Shown: piece after piece, positions 47,481-59,890 of the stretch
Position numbering within the stretch: the first letter of the stretch is position 1
Layout: each line of letters opens with the position of its first letter
NCBI RefSeq assembly: GCF_905475395.1
Contig: NC_058338.1
Coordinates: 40,211,935 to 40,275,934, forward strand
DNA: 64,000 nt
Origin: Chrysoperla carnea
Taxonomy: Eukaryota > Arthropoda > Insecta > Neuroptera > Chrysopidae
Direction: 5' to 3'
The notes under the pieces: model-generated
Databases searched by the model: none
Seen by the model: the letters and a program-made list of their open reading frames with translations, nothing else
What the model was told of the DNA's origin: nothing
Program-made: the position numbers and the translations under genes

Positions 47481-50019
47481 AATTGTGCGAGAAATCGTAT
47501 AACTTGAAAAAACAGACAAACTTTGAAAAGTTGTATCTCCGAAACTATCAGTCCTATAAAAATTGCTATAATCGCAAATTATTGGAAAAACCTTCTTTAC
47601 TACATACTACAGCCTTTGAAAAACTGAAATAAGGTCAAAATTTTCGATGTTTTTCTTATTTTTCGGCACGATTTGGTCGTTTTTTGAGGTCCAAAACTTG
47701 GATTTAACATTGCCTTTACATTGCAAACAACATATCAAAAAAACAAAAATATCTGATTTGGTGCAAGGTCCAATGTTTAATTTGATTCAATTATATGATT
47801 AACAAAGTTGTTAAGAAAATTCAAGCTCATAAATCAAAAGTCGCATCGATTGACATTGTATATTTTAAAATGCTATTAGGGAACCACTGATTTATATAGA
47901 AACCAAAATTGTAAATATTCGAGAACACTCAGTATAAAAGTACGTACCCCATTTTTTTCAATTTGATATTCTTTATTCCTTATTAATCTTTTTTTTTTTC
48001 GAAGTGAACGTATGGAATCCAAATGACCAACGTTGACTTGAAATGTTTGAAGGAATTCCAAAAATTAAAATAGGATAACAATAAATCAACGATAACTTGG
48101 AAAATTTGTTTTATTTGGAACGTTTTATTTTTTAAACTATATAGATTACTTATTCCCAAAGTGTTGTCTCGTGTTGTGAAATACAACAAGCATGGCAAGT
48201 AGTTCATTTCTATAGTTTCCTATTGGTATAATTGTGCCACCATCAGCATCATCATCAAAGTCTTCACATTTGTGATCAAATGAAAAGGGTTTTTATTTAT
48301 AGTTTTTTTTTTTTTTTTCTGTTAATTTTTATTTCTAGTTATTCGAGTTAGTTTTATATTTATATGTAAATAAAAACCATTGATTTACTTGTAAAAATTT
48401 ACATATTAATTTAAAAAAACCAGACAAGCTAATCATTGAATTCAACAATGCGGCAGTACAGTGTGAAATGTTTCCCTGTGAAAATCTTAGGTACCTAAAA
48501 AATTCAAATTAAGCTGTATTTTGAAAATAACAATTTCCTTTGCTGAAATTATTTCGGTATCTAAAAACAGAAATGGTACGTCAAATTGACCATGAAATAT
48601 GTTGAAAGAAAATGAATGTTTTTTAATCACCCGATGAATAAAGAAGTCGGTTGCTATACGTTCGAAATCTTCTGTTTTTCTTCTGAAATCTCCTAAGTAT
48701 GTACCTATAAAACTTTTTAGAGTGGTGAAAGAAAAATAAATTTTTTTGTGACTTCCTATATGAAGGCTATATATAAAAGTTTGGGGCACTCAGTTGAAAT
48801 GTAGATTATATAATGTAGTCTCTCTAGCCTGAGAAAGCTTTTACTTATAATTTATTGTTGACCCAAGGAAAAATTCATGTTTTTTTTAGTTTTTCATTAA
48901 TGCTAGTAAACATTTTTTGTTCTTAATTAAATAAGGTCGCTCTTCACTTATCTGATAACCAGATTTTATAAAAAATTTGTCTCATCTGGTTATCAGATGG
49001 GTGAAGATCTATATTGTACTTATACTACCATCCAATTTACACTTAAATGTCGCCGCGATTATCAGTAACCAACCACAACGGAAAATATTATAATTTTAAA
49101 ATTTGACTCGCTCATAAATACAAGTAAATAATATACCATTAAAAAAAATTTTTTTTTAAGTAAATATCATAACTTTTAAAATTTTTCATAAGAAGCGTAA
49201 ATTGACGGTTTGACGATATCACAAGAAATTTAAGTTTTGAAAACTTAAGATTATTTAAAATCTTTTTTTCATTTCGGATAAAAAGTATGTGGATTTATCA
49301 GTAATTTAAAAAAAATATGGCTCTATTTTCAAATGTGCCTGGAGTACAACTTAACCAAAATAGGATAAATTGACGCTTCTGAACAAATTTATTTTCTCGT
49401 GATGCATATAAATAGATGCATAGATGTAAGAGTAAATGTAAATCTATTGAATTACACATGTAAGAAAATTATTAAGTTAAACATTACCTGTAAATTCAAT
49501 GAAAATATTATAAAAAAAAATGAAAATATCCAAAAAAACAAACACATTAAGCTTTCACATCGTTCGTTGACATATAAAAACGGAAAACTATTATAATAGT
49601 CCAGCAATATAAGTGTTTTTTAGTTTGGAAAAATCTGAAACAAAGAGTACTTTCTATTCAAATTTAAAATTTTGTGTCGTTTGCTTTTATTCACTGAAAC
49701 CACTGTCTAAATTTAATAGGATACATAAATATGGAATTCTTCATCTCTTTCCGGCTACCACAGGGGCATCACAAAGGCCACTGTTCACCTCTAGGTCAAT
49801 CAGAGTTCAGTGATTAAATGGCGTTTTTAGGCCATATGGTAACTATATATTTACAATTTTTGTCGTTTGTAACATTTGAGCCGAAGACCAAAGTATATGG
49901 TCAAAATTCGAACTTACATTTATCTAAAGATTAAAAACGTATACATCCAGGTCCGTAACTAGGGCGTTGCAAAGGGGGCACCCGCTACAGGCGCAACAGA
50001 AATAGAGACGCAACAGAAA
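47481..50019. other. Intergenic with a recurrent palindromic motif
   Basis: At 48944-48998, TATCTGATAACCAGAT pairs with ATCTGGTTATCAGATGGG; a version of the right half recurs at 12213-12242. A run of about 17 T lies near 48303-48320. The open frames at 47876-48207, 48487-48789, 49399-49596 and 49613-49813 have no recognisable product. Confidence 0.45.
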
Positions 50020-50550
50020 AAGTATGATCCAAATTTAGTAGGATTACATACTTGGTTTATTAAAATTGGATAAAATTTGGATTTGATAGAGCAAAATTAA
50101 ATTTTTTGATTTCTGAATACGCCATAAAGTTAAAAAATTAGACTTTTTTGATAACACAGGCAAATTTGATCCTATCTAATTGTAATTTTTTTTGAAACCC
50201 ACTAATTTTGGATCATTCTTTTCAGGTGTGATGTCAATTTTTCGCTAGCTAAAACTTATCTGCTTAATTCCGGGACCAGGACTCCACATTCTTGAAACCA
50301 ATTACAGCTAGGTTAAATTTGATCTCAAATTTGTAAAGAATGGCCCAAATAGGATTACATACTTGGTTTATCAAAATTGGCTAAAATTTGGATGTGATAG
50401 AGCAAAATTAAATTTTTTGGATTCTGATGACGTCATAAAGTTAAAATTCGATTTTTTTGATAACACAGGCAAATTTGATCCGATCTCATTCGAAACCCAC
50501 TTTTTTTGAAACCCACCAATTTTGAGTCTTTCTTTTCAGCTGTGATGTCA
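50020..50550. repeat. Tandem array of ~305-bp monomers, two copies (array B)
   Basis: Monomers open with GGATTACATACTTGGTTTAT at 50041 and 50352 (311 apart). They continue with ATAAAATTTGGATxTGATAG, GATTCTGATGACGTCATAAAG (in copy 2) and TTTGATAACACAGGCAAATTTGATCC. This is the same family as array A at 42.26 kb but a distinct subtype, sharing internal variants such as AACACAGGCAAATTTGATC not present there. Confidence 0.82.
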
Positions 50551-51140
50551 AATTTAAAAAAAATAAAATTGCACAAAATTTGCTTTTTTAAATTACATCC
50601 TTGAAAATACGTTTAACCACTGGTAAATTTTAGCATTTTTAGATTTTGAAGAAGGTATACATTCAAAAATAATTTTAGGGCATTGTCTTCTTTATCCAAA
50701 AGCTTATTTTAAAATATGCATATCCCTGTTTAGGATATGTAAAATTTCTTTTTCTATTGGACTATTAAGGAATCGTAGATATTTGTAGTAGTACGATGTA
50801 TCCATAATGTATGGTGTTCATCCGTGCTCTGGTGGCGAATACGTAGCCGTGTCTGGTTGTTGTATACTGAGTAACAATTTATCTACAACACGTATTACTT
50901 AGATTGTTCGTTCTGATATTTTTAAATTTATTGTTGTCGCGACAATGTCAACAAATATAAGATATTATGTTGTAGAATGAAATGATGGTACCCAACCAAT
51001 CTTAAGTTTAAGGTATTTAAAGAATACCAAATAATAACTTAAAAATTTTTTTTAAATAACTGAAAAAAGTAGCGAATATTACCCGGTCAAAATAAAAGTA
51101 AAAATATAAGTGTAAAAAAATACGGATTCCGCGGAAATTC
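50551..51140. other. Intergenic, no gene seen
   Basis: AT-rich DNA between array B and the long inverted repeat. Nothing further was recognised. Confidence 0.5.
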
Positions 51141-51782
51141 GATAGAGTTGTTCAAAACACCACCATAAACGAAATTTAAAAATTTCATCGATCCGAGACG
51201 TGGGTAAAAATTTACGCGGGTTCAAAGGTCACAAAAACGGGTTTTTCGTGATTTTCAGCAAAACGGTAAGATTTATCATAAAATAAGCTGGAACGAAATA
51301 TGTAGATCAGACAAATAAATATCAAAATGTCCCAAAACTTTTCTCTAAGAACGACCATTTCTGAGATATAACGATTCAAAAAGTTGAAAGAGTTGCAATC
51401 GTCATAATATATATAAGTACGCCACGTACATCATCACTATCATCTATCGGTCAGTGTAACTTAATATATATACAATTTTTACTTACATATATCCGTTGGG
51501 TGCGTAGTAATGGTAGGGACCATCAAATCAACTTCCAACTTTTTGAATCGTTATATTTCAGAAACGGTGGTTCTCAGAAAAAAGTATTTAGACATATTTT
51601 ATATTTAATTATCTGATCTACAATTTTCGTCTGAATTAATTTTATAATAGAACTTACCATTTCGATGAAAATAGCGAAAATCCGTTTTTGTGACGTTTAA
51701 CCTCGCCTAAATATTTTTTCACATCTCGGATTGATGATGACTTTTAAGATTTCATCTATGATGGTGTTTTGATCAATCTCTT
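51141..51782. repeat. Long inverted repeat, ~250-bp arms
   Basis: The left arm (51141-51390) and right arm (51530-51782) are reverse complements with scattered mismatches, separated by about 139 bp. Matching blocks include GTTCAAAACACCACCAT against ATGGTGTTTTGATCAATCTC, GTCACAAAAACGG against CCGTTTTTGTGAC, and ATATAACGATTCAAAAAGTT against AACTTTTTGAATCGTTATAT. There is no coding frame. It could be a non-autonomous DNA transposon with long terminal repeats, or the source of a hairpin RNA. Confidence 0.88.
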
Positions 51783-52866
51783 CAAAAATAGTTGCAAAAT
51801 CGAAAATCAGGTAAAATTAAGTGAGTTATTGCTGAGTCCGCAAAGTCAGCGAAAAAGTAGTTTTTTTAACAAGAAATTGAAAATTTCAAAAAGGGATGAA
51901 GTATATTTTTAAACACGTTTTCCTGGTGTTTTTTACCAGTCCTACAACCTCCATACAAGTATCGTGAAAAGATTTTTTTTCCAATGTATCCATGACTAAT
52001 TTTCCTTGCTGATTATGCTATTGGTTTTGAAAACATCCAGAATAATAATACATATCTTTTACCGAATCAATTGACATAATAATGAAATTGTGAAAGAATT
52101 ATTTGGTATAAATATTATTTTAAGGTATAAGACAACTTTTGAGTTTCTAATCTAAGGTTTGACTTGAATAAAAAAAATTTGTTTTTCGCGTTGTCCCTTT
52201 CTTCCCGCATTACTATATTCTTGATTTATGTTCTATGTGTTCAGTAAGCCCTAAACACCAAGGAGTTGCTTTTTACAGAGATATATCTAAATGAATTCAT
52301 AAAATGTTATTTGTTGTTTTTACAATTCGTTCTATTATCATTTGAATTGAAGAATTTCATTGCCGAATACTGTTGATTTTACAAAATTTTGTTAGGCTCA
52401 AAATTACTGAGCTGCCCAACTCCAGACAGAAAATATGTTAATTTTTCTTCTTCGGGCTGAAACTTGAATTCGCCCATGTTTTTCTGCCTATGCGAATAAT
52501 GCTGATAAATTTACATTTTAAAAGTGAAAATCCCCGCTTTATGGCCTTCATCTCGCTTGCTCTCACTTATTCCCATTCCATAATACTCGAAATATTTTTT
52601 ATAATGAATTTAAATTATTTAGCCCCTGCTTTTAAAATAGAAATTATCCGGCGAAACGTTGTACGGGTAGCTACCAGTATCTTAATTGCAATAATGGAAT
52701 ATTTTTAACTCGCATTTCCATTGAAAGCTAAGGTTTTTCGAAAAAAGTTTTAATTGTTATTTTTTTGAAGATCATAAGTTTAAAGTGTTATTATATCTCT
52801 TACCGCTTAGAATTTAAACTGGCTACTAAAGAAATTCGAAGAACTATATCGAATCCGATGTCTGAA
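51783..52866. other. Intergenic, no gene seen
   Basis: The open frame at 52490-52708 lacks a recognisable product. From about 52770 the sequence belongs to a dispersed block also seen near 58770-58890 (TTAAAGTGTTATTCTATCTC type). Confidence 0.45.
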
Positions 52867-52929
52867 AATGATGTCCCTCTTGATGGGGGACATCATTTAC
52901 AGTTACAAGAGTTTGATACTCTTGTAACT
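52867..52929. repeat. Two adjacent perfect hairpins
   Basis: Hairpin 1 (52867-52897) pairs AATGATGTCCC with GGGACATCATT around a 9-base loop. Hairpin 2 (52901-52929) pairs AGTTACAAGAGT with ACTCTTGTAACT around TTGAT. They are three bases apart. The arms are perfect, which suggests a recent origin by template switching inside the older dispersed block. Confidence 0.9.
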
Positions 52930-55900
52930 TTTGTTTAAGTTATTTTTTGATTGGTTAACTAAAAAAGGAGATATTTAGGTGTATAGGTTAAAATTGCCCA
53001 CCCAGTATATCGTGTGAATAAAAAATGATCGACTTACTTCGTTGAAGTGTCGATCGAAGCGTATTCAGGAAAATATGATCCGAAAGAATTTCGTAACATT
53101 CGGTCGAGTCCTTTCGAGTCGGTCGTTTTTTATTATTATTATTATTAGTTTGTTTTATAGCTCTAATAAACGTCTATTAATACAGCCAGTATTTTATACT
53201 AAATTAAAATCTATGGTGAGATAATTAATGAATTTTCATAAAACTTCCCACAAAACAAAATTCAATATTTTAATGGGTTTTTAACAGGTAAAAATTAATT
53301 ATAAAGTCATTCCCACAAATAATTATTTTTTAATAAGTATACATAATAGAGATAAAATAAATTCGTATCTGATTTTGACATTTAAACTTTTCAAAAATAA
53401 AAAACTAGTGTGAACGCCACACGACGTCTGTATACAAACTACAATCATATACAATGCTTTGTCCTGAATGACTAACGGATCAAGGCACAGCCTAAGTCGC
53501 TGATCGTAGAAACCTGAATCTTGGAAGATGTGTTCTTTGTATAGCGTAGTCATCTAATAAAAAATGAAATTCTATCCCTGAAGGGGTGAAAAATGGTTAC
53601 AAAGTTTGGGGAAAACGGAGATAATTTTTTGACACAATTGATGAGAAAGTTTGGTATTTTATTGAAACTCATCGCCTAGTGGGTTCAAAAAAGAGTAGAA
53701 AGAACCATTTTTGAAGTTGAAAATGTTAAAATTGATATATGAGCACATGGTTTGAGACAAAAGTTTACTGTTTCACTTTTGTATTCATTTCTTCACCTAC
53801 ATTTCATTCTTTAAGGGGGTCAGAAAGGGGATGAAAGTTTATATGAAACTCCGTCGATTAATGAAATTATTTTTAGTATAGAATGCTACATTATCAGCGA
53901 GTATCATAGGCTTAAAGTTATTTTCAAAAAATTTAGGGTCCACTTTGTTGTTACAGTTTAGTTAAGGGTCAGCGAAGCGAGTGAGTATCTGCTAAATCAC
54001 AATATAACTAGGCTAGTAAATGGCACCACAATCTATTATAGATAATATAATAACCTGTTATCTGACTTCAAATTTGTTTGTGACTTCATTTGCCAAGTTG
54101 CTTGCCTGTAAATAGACCGTAAGCCAATAATGAATTGACGAAGCTAAGTTTTACAATTTTTTGAGCTCAGCACTTTTTTTTCCTTGCGTTTATGTTAAAA
54201 GAAAGTCTTAGGCAACATATAGTAGAAAACGCAAAAAAATTATCTATGGGCATGAATTCGGCCCTTGAACCACATTTAAAACCTCAAATTTCTTTATTAA
54301 CAAACTTGTCTTTATGAATCTACCAATTGGCATATAAAAAGAATCATTGAAATTTTTGGGTTGTCTGTCAATAAGCTAAGCAAGTCAAATAGCGCCTGTT
54401 TTAGTAACTTAACGCTTATCAATCTACGAAAAGGCATTTCCAATTATTAAGAAAAGTAATTAGTGATGAGATGTTTAACAGAGTTACTATCTCAATTTTA
54501 CAGCTACCTATTTGATAAATTAGAAAATTCCTAATTATTATCAAATAGGAAGAGTAGAAAGCTAGCCGCACCCTAAAGCTGAAGACTAATATCCGCATCC
54601 TGCTGCTGCTGGTTGATTTGTCGTTGTCACAAATAGATACTCATATATATTGTATGTTCTATAAAGCGTATCATTCTGTATATGGATGTAAAAACATAAC
54701 AAAAACAACTTTTCAGTCCATTGAATAGTGGTTCTAATTAGGTAATATTACCTATATTATTTTAATTAGATTAGATAATAATTTCATGTTGATGTCGGAA
54801 TGGCGTAACAACAACAATATTTAATATTTTTTGGAAAATTTAGTATTATATTATGATTTGAAATTTGTTTAAAACAAGCAGAAAATTCCACACTTTTCCC
54901 CAATTTAATAGCTGCCAGGTTAAAAAGCAATCACTAAAGAAATAAGACCCCGCCTCTTTTTTGGGTGATAAATAATTTGCCAATAAATGTAGGTAATCAT
55001 TTTAAAACAAGCGCTTTATGCTTTAATTTTTTGCATAACATTTATAATACTATAGTAATTTATCTGACCGTATATAATATAACCATATTGTTCACTTGGG
55101 AAATTTTTGTTATTGCTCAGTATCCATAAAACAATTCAAGAATAAAGGGAAACATTCAGGAGGTCCCCAGATTTTGGTCCAAGGACGTAAGTGAAATTTT
55201 TTCCCTAAGGACGTTCTCCTTGACATCTATGTACGGAGTACCGCGGGGCTCGAATAAAAAAATAATCCATATTTTAACGTTGAATAATACAAAATATCAA
55301 AGCAAGAATCAACCATACTAATGAAAAAAAAGAAGATGATCGTAACTTTAGAAATGGAAATAAATTAATGGGCTACTTATAACAATACTTTCATGAATTA
55401 TCTTTTCTTATCCTTGAACTATTCTCTCCCACTATATCACATTATAGTTAGATTTTCTGCTATCTCTATGCAAATATAACATCCTAATTTTTAGAAGCTC
55501 CCAATAAATAATTAAAAATTTGGAACAAACGAGCATGCAAACACAAAATTTAAAATGAAACTGGCAACGACCAGCCAATGCAACGTTCCGTTGAAGTTAT
55601 CTCTCATCCCAAATAAATCGTCATTACGTTAAGCAAATTAACATCCCTCCTGTTTGAGTGATATATTTTATGAATAGCCTCCCAAAAGAATTTTTATTAT
55701 TTTTTTACATCAATTTAAATAAGCTATGCGTTCTAAATAAGTTTTAACAAAATAAATCAAGAAAAACAGAGATAAAATAACTTGAAAGTGTCCCACATCG
55801 TACGTATTGCACATTTTTCACTCGATAATTGATTGATTTAATTCGACATAAATCTGATATAATGTAAATACACACTTGTGTATGTAAAAATGAAAAATAT

Positions 55901-56946
55901 ATCATCGATTGTTCATAAGAATACCCAACTTAAATAAGAGAACATTTTTATAAAATTATTTTCATATTTATAAAATTTGCTCATTTATGTAGAATGATAT
56001 TTTCCGTCTACATTTATTTCTACTTAAATGACCTAAAATTACATGGACAAGAAAATATCTAATAATATATAAAATTATGGAAGTATACAAAGTGAGACAA
56101 GATATAAAAAGTACTTCAAAATGTTCATTTTGCTAATAAAAGCCACCAAAAATTTATTTCGAAAAAATACACATGCTTTCTTGCCAAAAACTTAAATTTA
56201 ACTTAAAAACTTTTTTTAAATTGTCAAAAACGTGGGCATCCAATTTGGTGGCGTAATATCATACAAAATAACACAGATAAGTTTGACAGATATATTCATA
56301 GACAACTAATTATAATAAATATAAATATTTATTGTCTATAAATATATTATTCCCAGCTGTCTACACTGAACTAACTGATGGTGTATGGTTTATACCGATA
56401 TGACATCACACCAGGGCTTGCTCGCGTTGCCCGCGTCTGGTGATATACAGTTTAAAAATTACGATTTTTAATTTTAATATTATAAAAGAAAAATGTGCTT
56501 TTATGATTCAGAATATTTAAGTATATTGAAGAACCAGAATATTTAAGTATATTTTTACCAAAATTTTAACTTTTTTCAAATTTCATAATTTATTTTTCAC
56601 TACCGAAAGTACTCTATTATCATACAAAATTTCTATGACATTCTGTACATTTAGTCAAAATACCACATATGATAATCAATAAAGAAATACACATATATTC
56701 TTGTGCTACAGTACACGTATACATCAGAGCAAGCAGCAAACAGTATAAGCTAGACATTTTTGTAAATTGAAAATAAATTGAATAAAGATGTCTAAGGCAA
56801 TGAAACACACAAATTTTTCAAATATAGTTTAGAGAGATAAGATACCTACACATATTTTCCCAACATATTATGTATAATATTTTTACTAGAATTGCATTTT
56901 AAATCTAATTTTTGTATTTTGTGAAAATTTTTCTATCTTTCGTTTT
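52930..56946. other. Intergenic, no gene seen
   Basis: At 53963-53986 there is a CAGCGAAGCGAGTGAGTA motif like that preceding the fold-back satellite at 17.16 kb. The open frames at 53042-53224, 53323-53553 and 56620-56808 have no domain or partner. No RNA gene was recognised. Confidence 0.45.
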
Positions 56947-57367
56947 TATACCATGTATATATGAAATATACATAGTATATTAAGTTTAGTCCCAAGTTTG
57001 TAATTATACCATGAATGTATGAAATATACATAGTATATTAAGTTTACTCCCAAGTTTGTAACGCTTAAAAATATTGGTACTACGAAAAAAATTTGGTATA
57101 GGTGTTCATACAATCATCTAATTAGTCCATTTTCGGTGGTCCGCCCGTCCGTTCGTCCGTCTGTCTGTGAACACGATAACTCAATAATGAAAGAAGATAA
57201 CAAGCTGATTTTTACAGCGCACTCAGGACGTAAAAAGTGAGTTCGAGTTCGTATATGGGATTATCAGTTATGTATGTGTGACATGTATATGATATGTGAT
57301 AGAGTAATCAACACTGTCTATACATGGTATTTCAACAAGCTACTTAGTCAATTGTTTGTTTTCACTT
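56947..57367 (+). mobile_element. INE-1/DINE-1-like element, copy 5 (duplicated 5' end, internal deletion)
   Basis: The terminal TATACCATGTATATATGAAA ... CCCAAGTTTGTAA block occurs twice, starting at 56947 and 57005. It is followed by the GTCC/GTCT microsatellite and CACTCAGGACGTAAAAAGTG. About 200 bases of the central region are missing, and the 3' end CTATACATGGTATTTCAACA, a degenerate stem-loop and TTTTCACTT follow. The 125-aa frame starting at 57274 begins inside this copy and is not a gene. Confidence 0.82.
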
Positions 57368-58375
57368 TTTTTCTCTCTCTTCTTTACCATTCTATAGGCT
57401 TATTTATCCCCAAACGATCTTTATACTTCTTGTTGAATTTTTATAGAACATACAGATATGTCTTTGCTTTTTCTAATATCTACCTATGGTGTATTTGCGG
57501 TGCATCTACCATTAACATTCTATCTTATTTTCAGATATTCATTATCAGTTTTAACTACTTACGTGGAAATGAATATATCCACGTAATGTTTACTTATAGA
57601 TTTACCGGATACGACAAAAAAAATTGTTTTCGAATTTCATTAGAAAAGTAACAAAAACCATTTACATTTTTCTGATATCTCAGATAATGAATTTTTTCAA
57701 TAAAGGATTAAGATTTAAATATCAATAAATTCATTCCACTTATATGAGAATTATGGAAATATTAAATGTGAATGCATTTATTATTCAGAAGATCAATACA
57801 AAAATAGGTTTTAGATAGAAAATTTATTGACAAGGGTAGACTGAGTAGCCTAGAAGGTGCTACGCGGGCCGATCGACATTTCTGTGTAATGTATCAAAGT
57901 CTGCGTATACATTTTTTCATATACGAAGATGTTTTAAAAAGTTTTACATTATCTTTTACCAAATATAGGTTGGTCGTGAAAAAATTTATGTAATAAACCC
58001 ATTAGTCATTAAATTTTATATTAGTCAACAGGAGAATTGATCAGAACATGGTCAACTGGTCACTTTATTTTCGACTATCAAAAGTTTGAGCACTCAGACG
58101 AAAAAAATACAACACAAGTGAATTATTTAATTGGAACATAAAAACGATTTCTATTCTATCCGATCCTGACAATGAAACAGTTCTCGGATTGTTTCATATT
58201 TTGTATGAAAGCTTGGTACAACAAGAACAACAAAACGTTCAAAGATTTCATTGGACTTACTAGCTGCGGAAAAAGCGATGTGGTGGAAAGTTATGATAGA
58301 AATAAAGAGTTTTGAAAAAAAAAGAAAATTTTAACCGACAAATTGGTAAAAATAAAAAGTATCTGTGTCCGCCAG
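57368..58375. other. Intergenic, no gene seen
   Basis: No recognisable exon or RNA. Less AT-rich words near 57840-57870 and 58140-58280 were examined without identification. Confidence 0.4.
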
Positions 58376-58417
58376 TTCCCTGGTGTCACCTCTTATCAGA
58401 GAGGTGACACCAGGGAA
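58376..58417. repeat. Perfect 18-bp-stem hairpin
   Basis: TTCCCTGGTGTCACCTCT (58376-58393) is followed by a 6-base loop (TATCAG) and its exact complement (58400-58417). Half of the stem is G or C, in a region that is otherwise strongly AT-rich. No U-tract follows, so it is not a terminator-like element. Confidence 0.95.
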
Positions 58418-59890
58418 GAAAATTTTCATAATTAATTACTGTTCATAATTGCTCGAGGTCCACAGAAAAATGTTTTTATTGTCAAGGGCAATAGAGGACA
58501 TGACTTTGCCAAAAAATACTGGTTTCAAAGTCATTCAGCCTTGATTTTTATGTGAACTTGAAAATTTAGCTGGGCTTAAAAGTGATTGACCCAGACGAAG
58601 GACCTTTGACGACCTTGATAACTTTTGTCTACAAATTTTTTTCTAAAGCCAACGTATTTTCTTTCGATTTAATGCAATAATAACATTTTTAAGTAACATT
58701 TTTTCCAAAAGATAACGATTTTCGAAAAAAATATTTTAAATAAAAATGTTAGTTTTTTTATGAGGATTAACTTTCTAACTTAAAGTGTTATTCTATCTCT
58801 TTCCTTTTAGGATCTAAAACTATAAAGTAACCCAGAGAATTAGGGCCAATCTGATGTCAGAATATGATGCCCCCATCAAACTCTGCAAAACGAGCTATAA
58901 GCCAATATTAGTTTGTACACAATGATTTTATAATTTATGTGAATGAAATGAATTACTTTTTAAATAACAATATTAATCATTTTTTAAAATAAAGGCAATC
59001 TCTTTACTTAAAAGATGAAATAATTGTATGAAAACTTTAATCATTATATTAATAATGTAATGAAAAGATATAGAACTTACAAATATTTACGCGTGCAGTA
59101 CTACAACGGCCCTGCATACAAGGAATAATATTAAAATTAAAACATAATTTTCTTATTTATTTACCAAAGTTTTGCCAGTAATTTTTCTGTAGCACATTGT
59201 AGATCATTTGAAATGGAGACTTTGTATATTAAATTTCGTTTGAATATTTTCTTCCATATCGCAATACCTAGCCACATAAGCCCATCTGCATCCCACTAAT
59301 ATATGATATATATATTATGTAGCACGTATATACTATATGCCTCCATTTCGACTATATTATGTTCCAGAAGAAGGTAATATAAGCATCACTGACAATGACA
59401 TTTTAACTTTAGAATATGATAATCTTAGTAGTGGTTGATACATCACGACAGCGTAAACGAACATTAGCGTACCTATATGCAATTTTAATATAAAAATATT
59501 TTAAATTTTTTATATTTTTTCTCTTCATCTAGCTTGTATGTCATATTAGGTATATAAAAAGCTAATATCGCTTGTTTATTATGCAAACTTGAATAGGAGT
59601 TTGAAAAATGTGTAACTTTTGGGTTATATATAAATTCTAAATTTATTATTAATGGATTTAACAGATCCCGTTAATTTCTAATGATTGAAATGTGTATTAT
59701 AGAAGACATGGGCAAATGGGACTAACAGAAGTCCCTCGGACTTCTGACAGTGTCAACCTTAACAGCGACAACCGAGTAAGTACGAGTAAGACAGAGAAAC
59801 AACATTTTTTTTCTACCTATCTCATTAGTATAAGAGAAACTGGGATAGGTAGAAGAGTCGTATACCCGTCTCACTTCTTCCTCTCGGAGC
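58418..59890. other. Intergenic with small inverted repeats
   Basis: A block near 58770-58890 is shared with 52770-52870 and in part with about 20270. At 59728-59746 AGAAGTCC pairs with GGACTTCT, and at 59813-59855 CTACCTATCTCA pairs with TGGGATAGGTAG. The overlapping frames on both strands at 59692-59949 are not genes. Confidence 0.45.

Noticed and set aside
57274..57651. 125-aa hydrophobic frame
   Set aside because: Its start lies inside an INE-1-like element and no domain is recognisable; T-rich DNA yields Phe/Leu/Ile-rich frames by chance.
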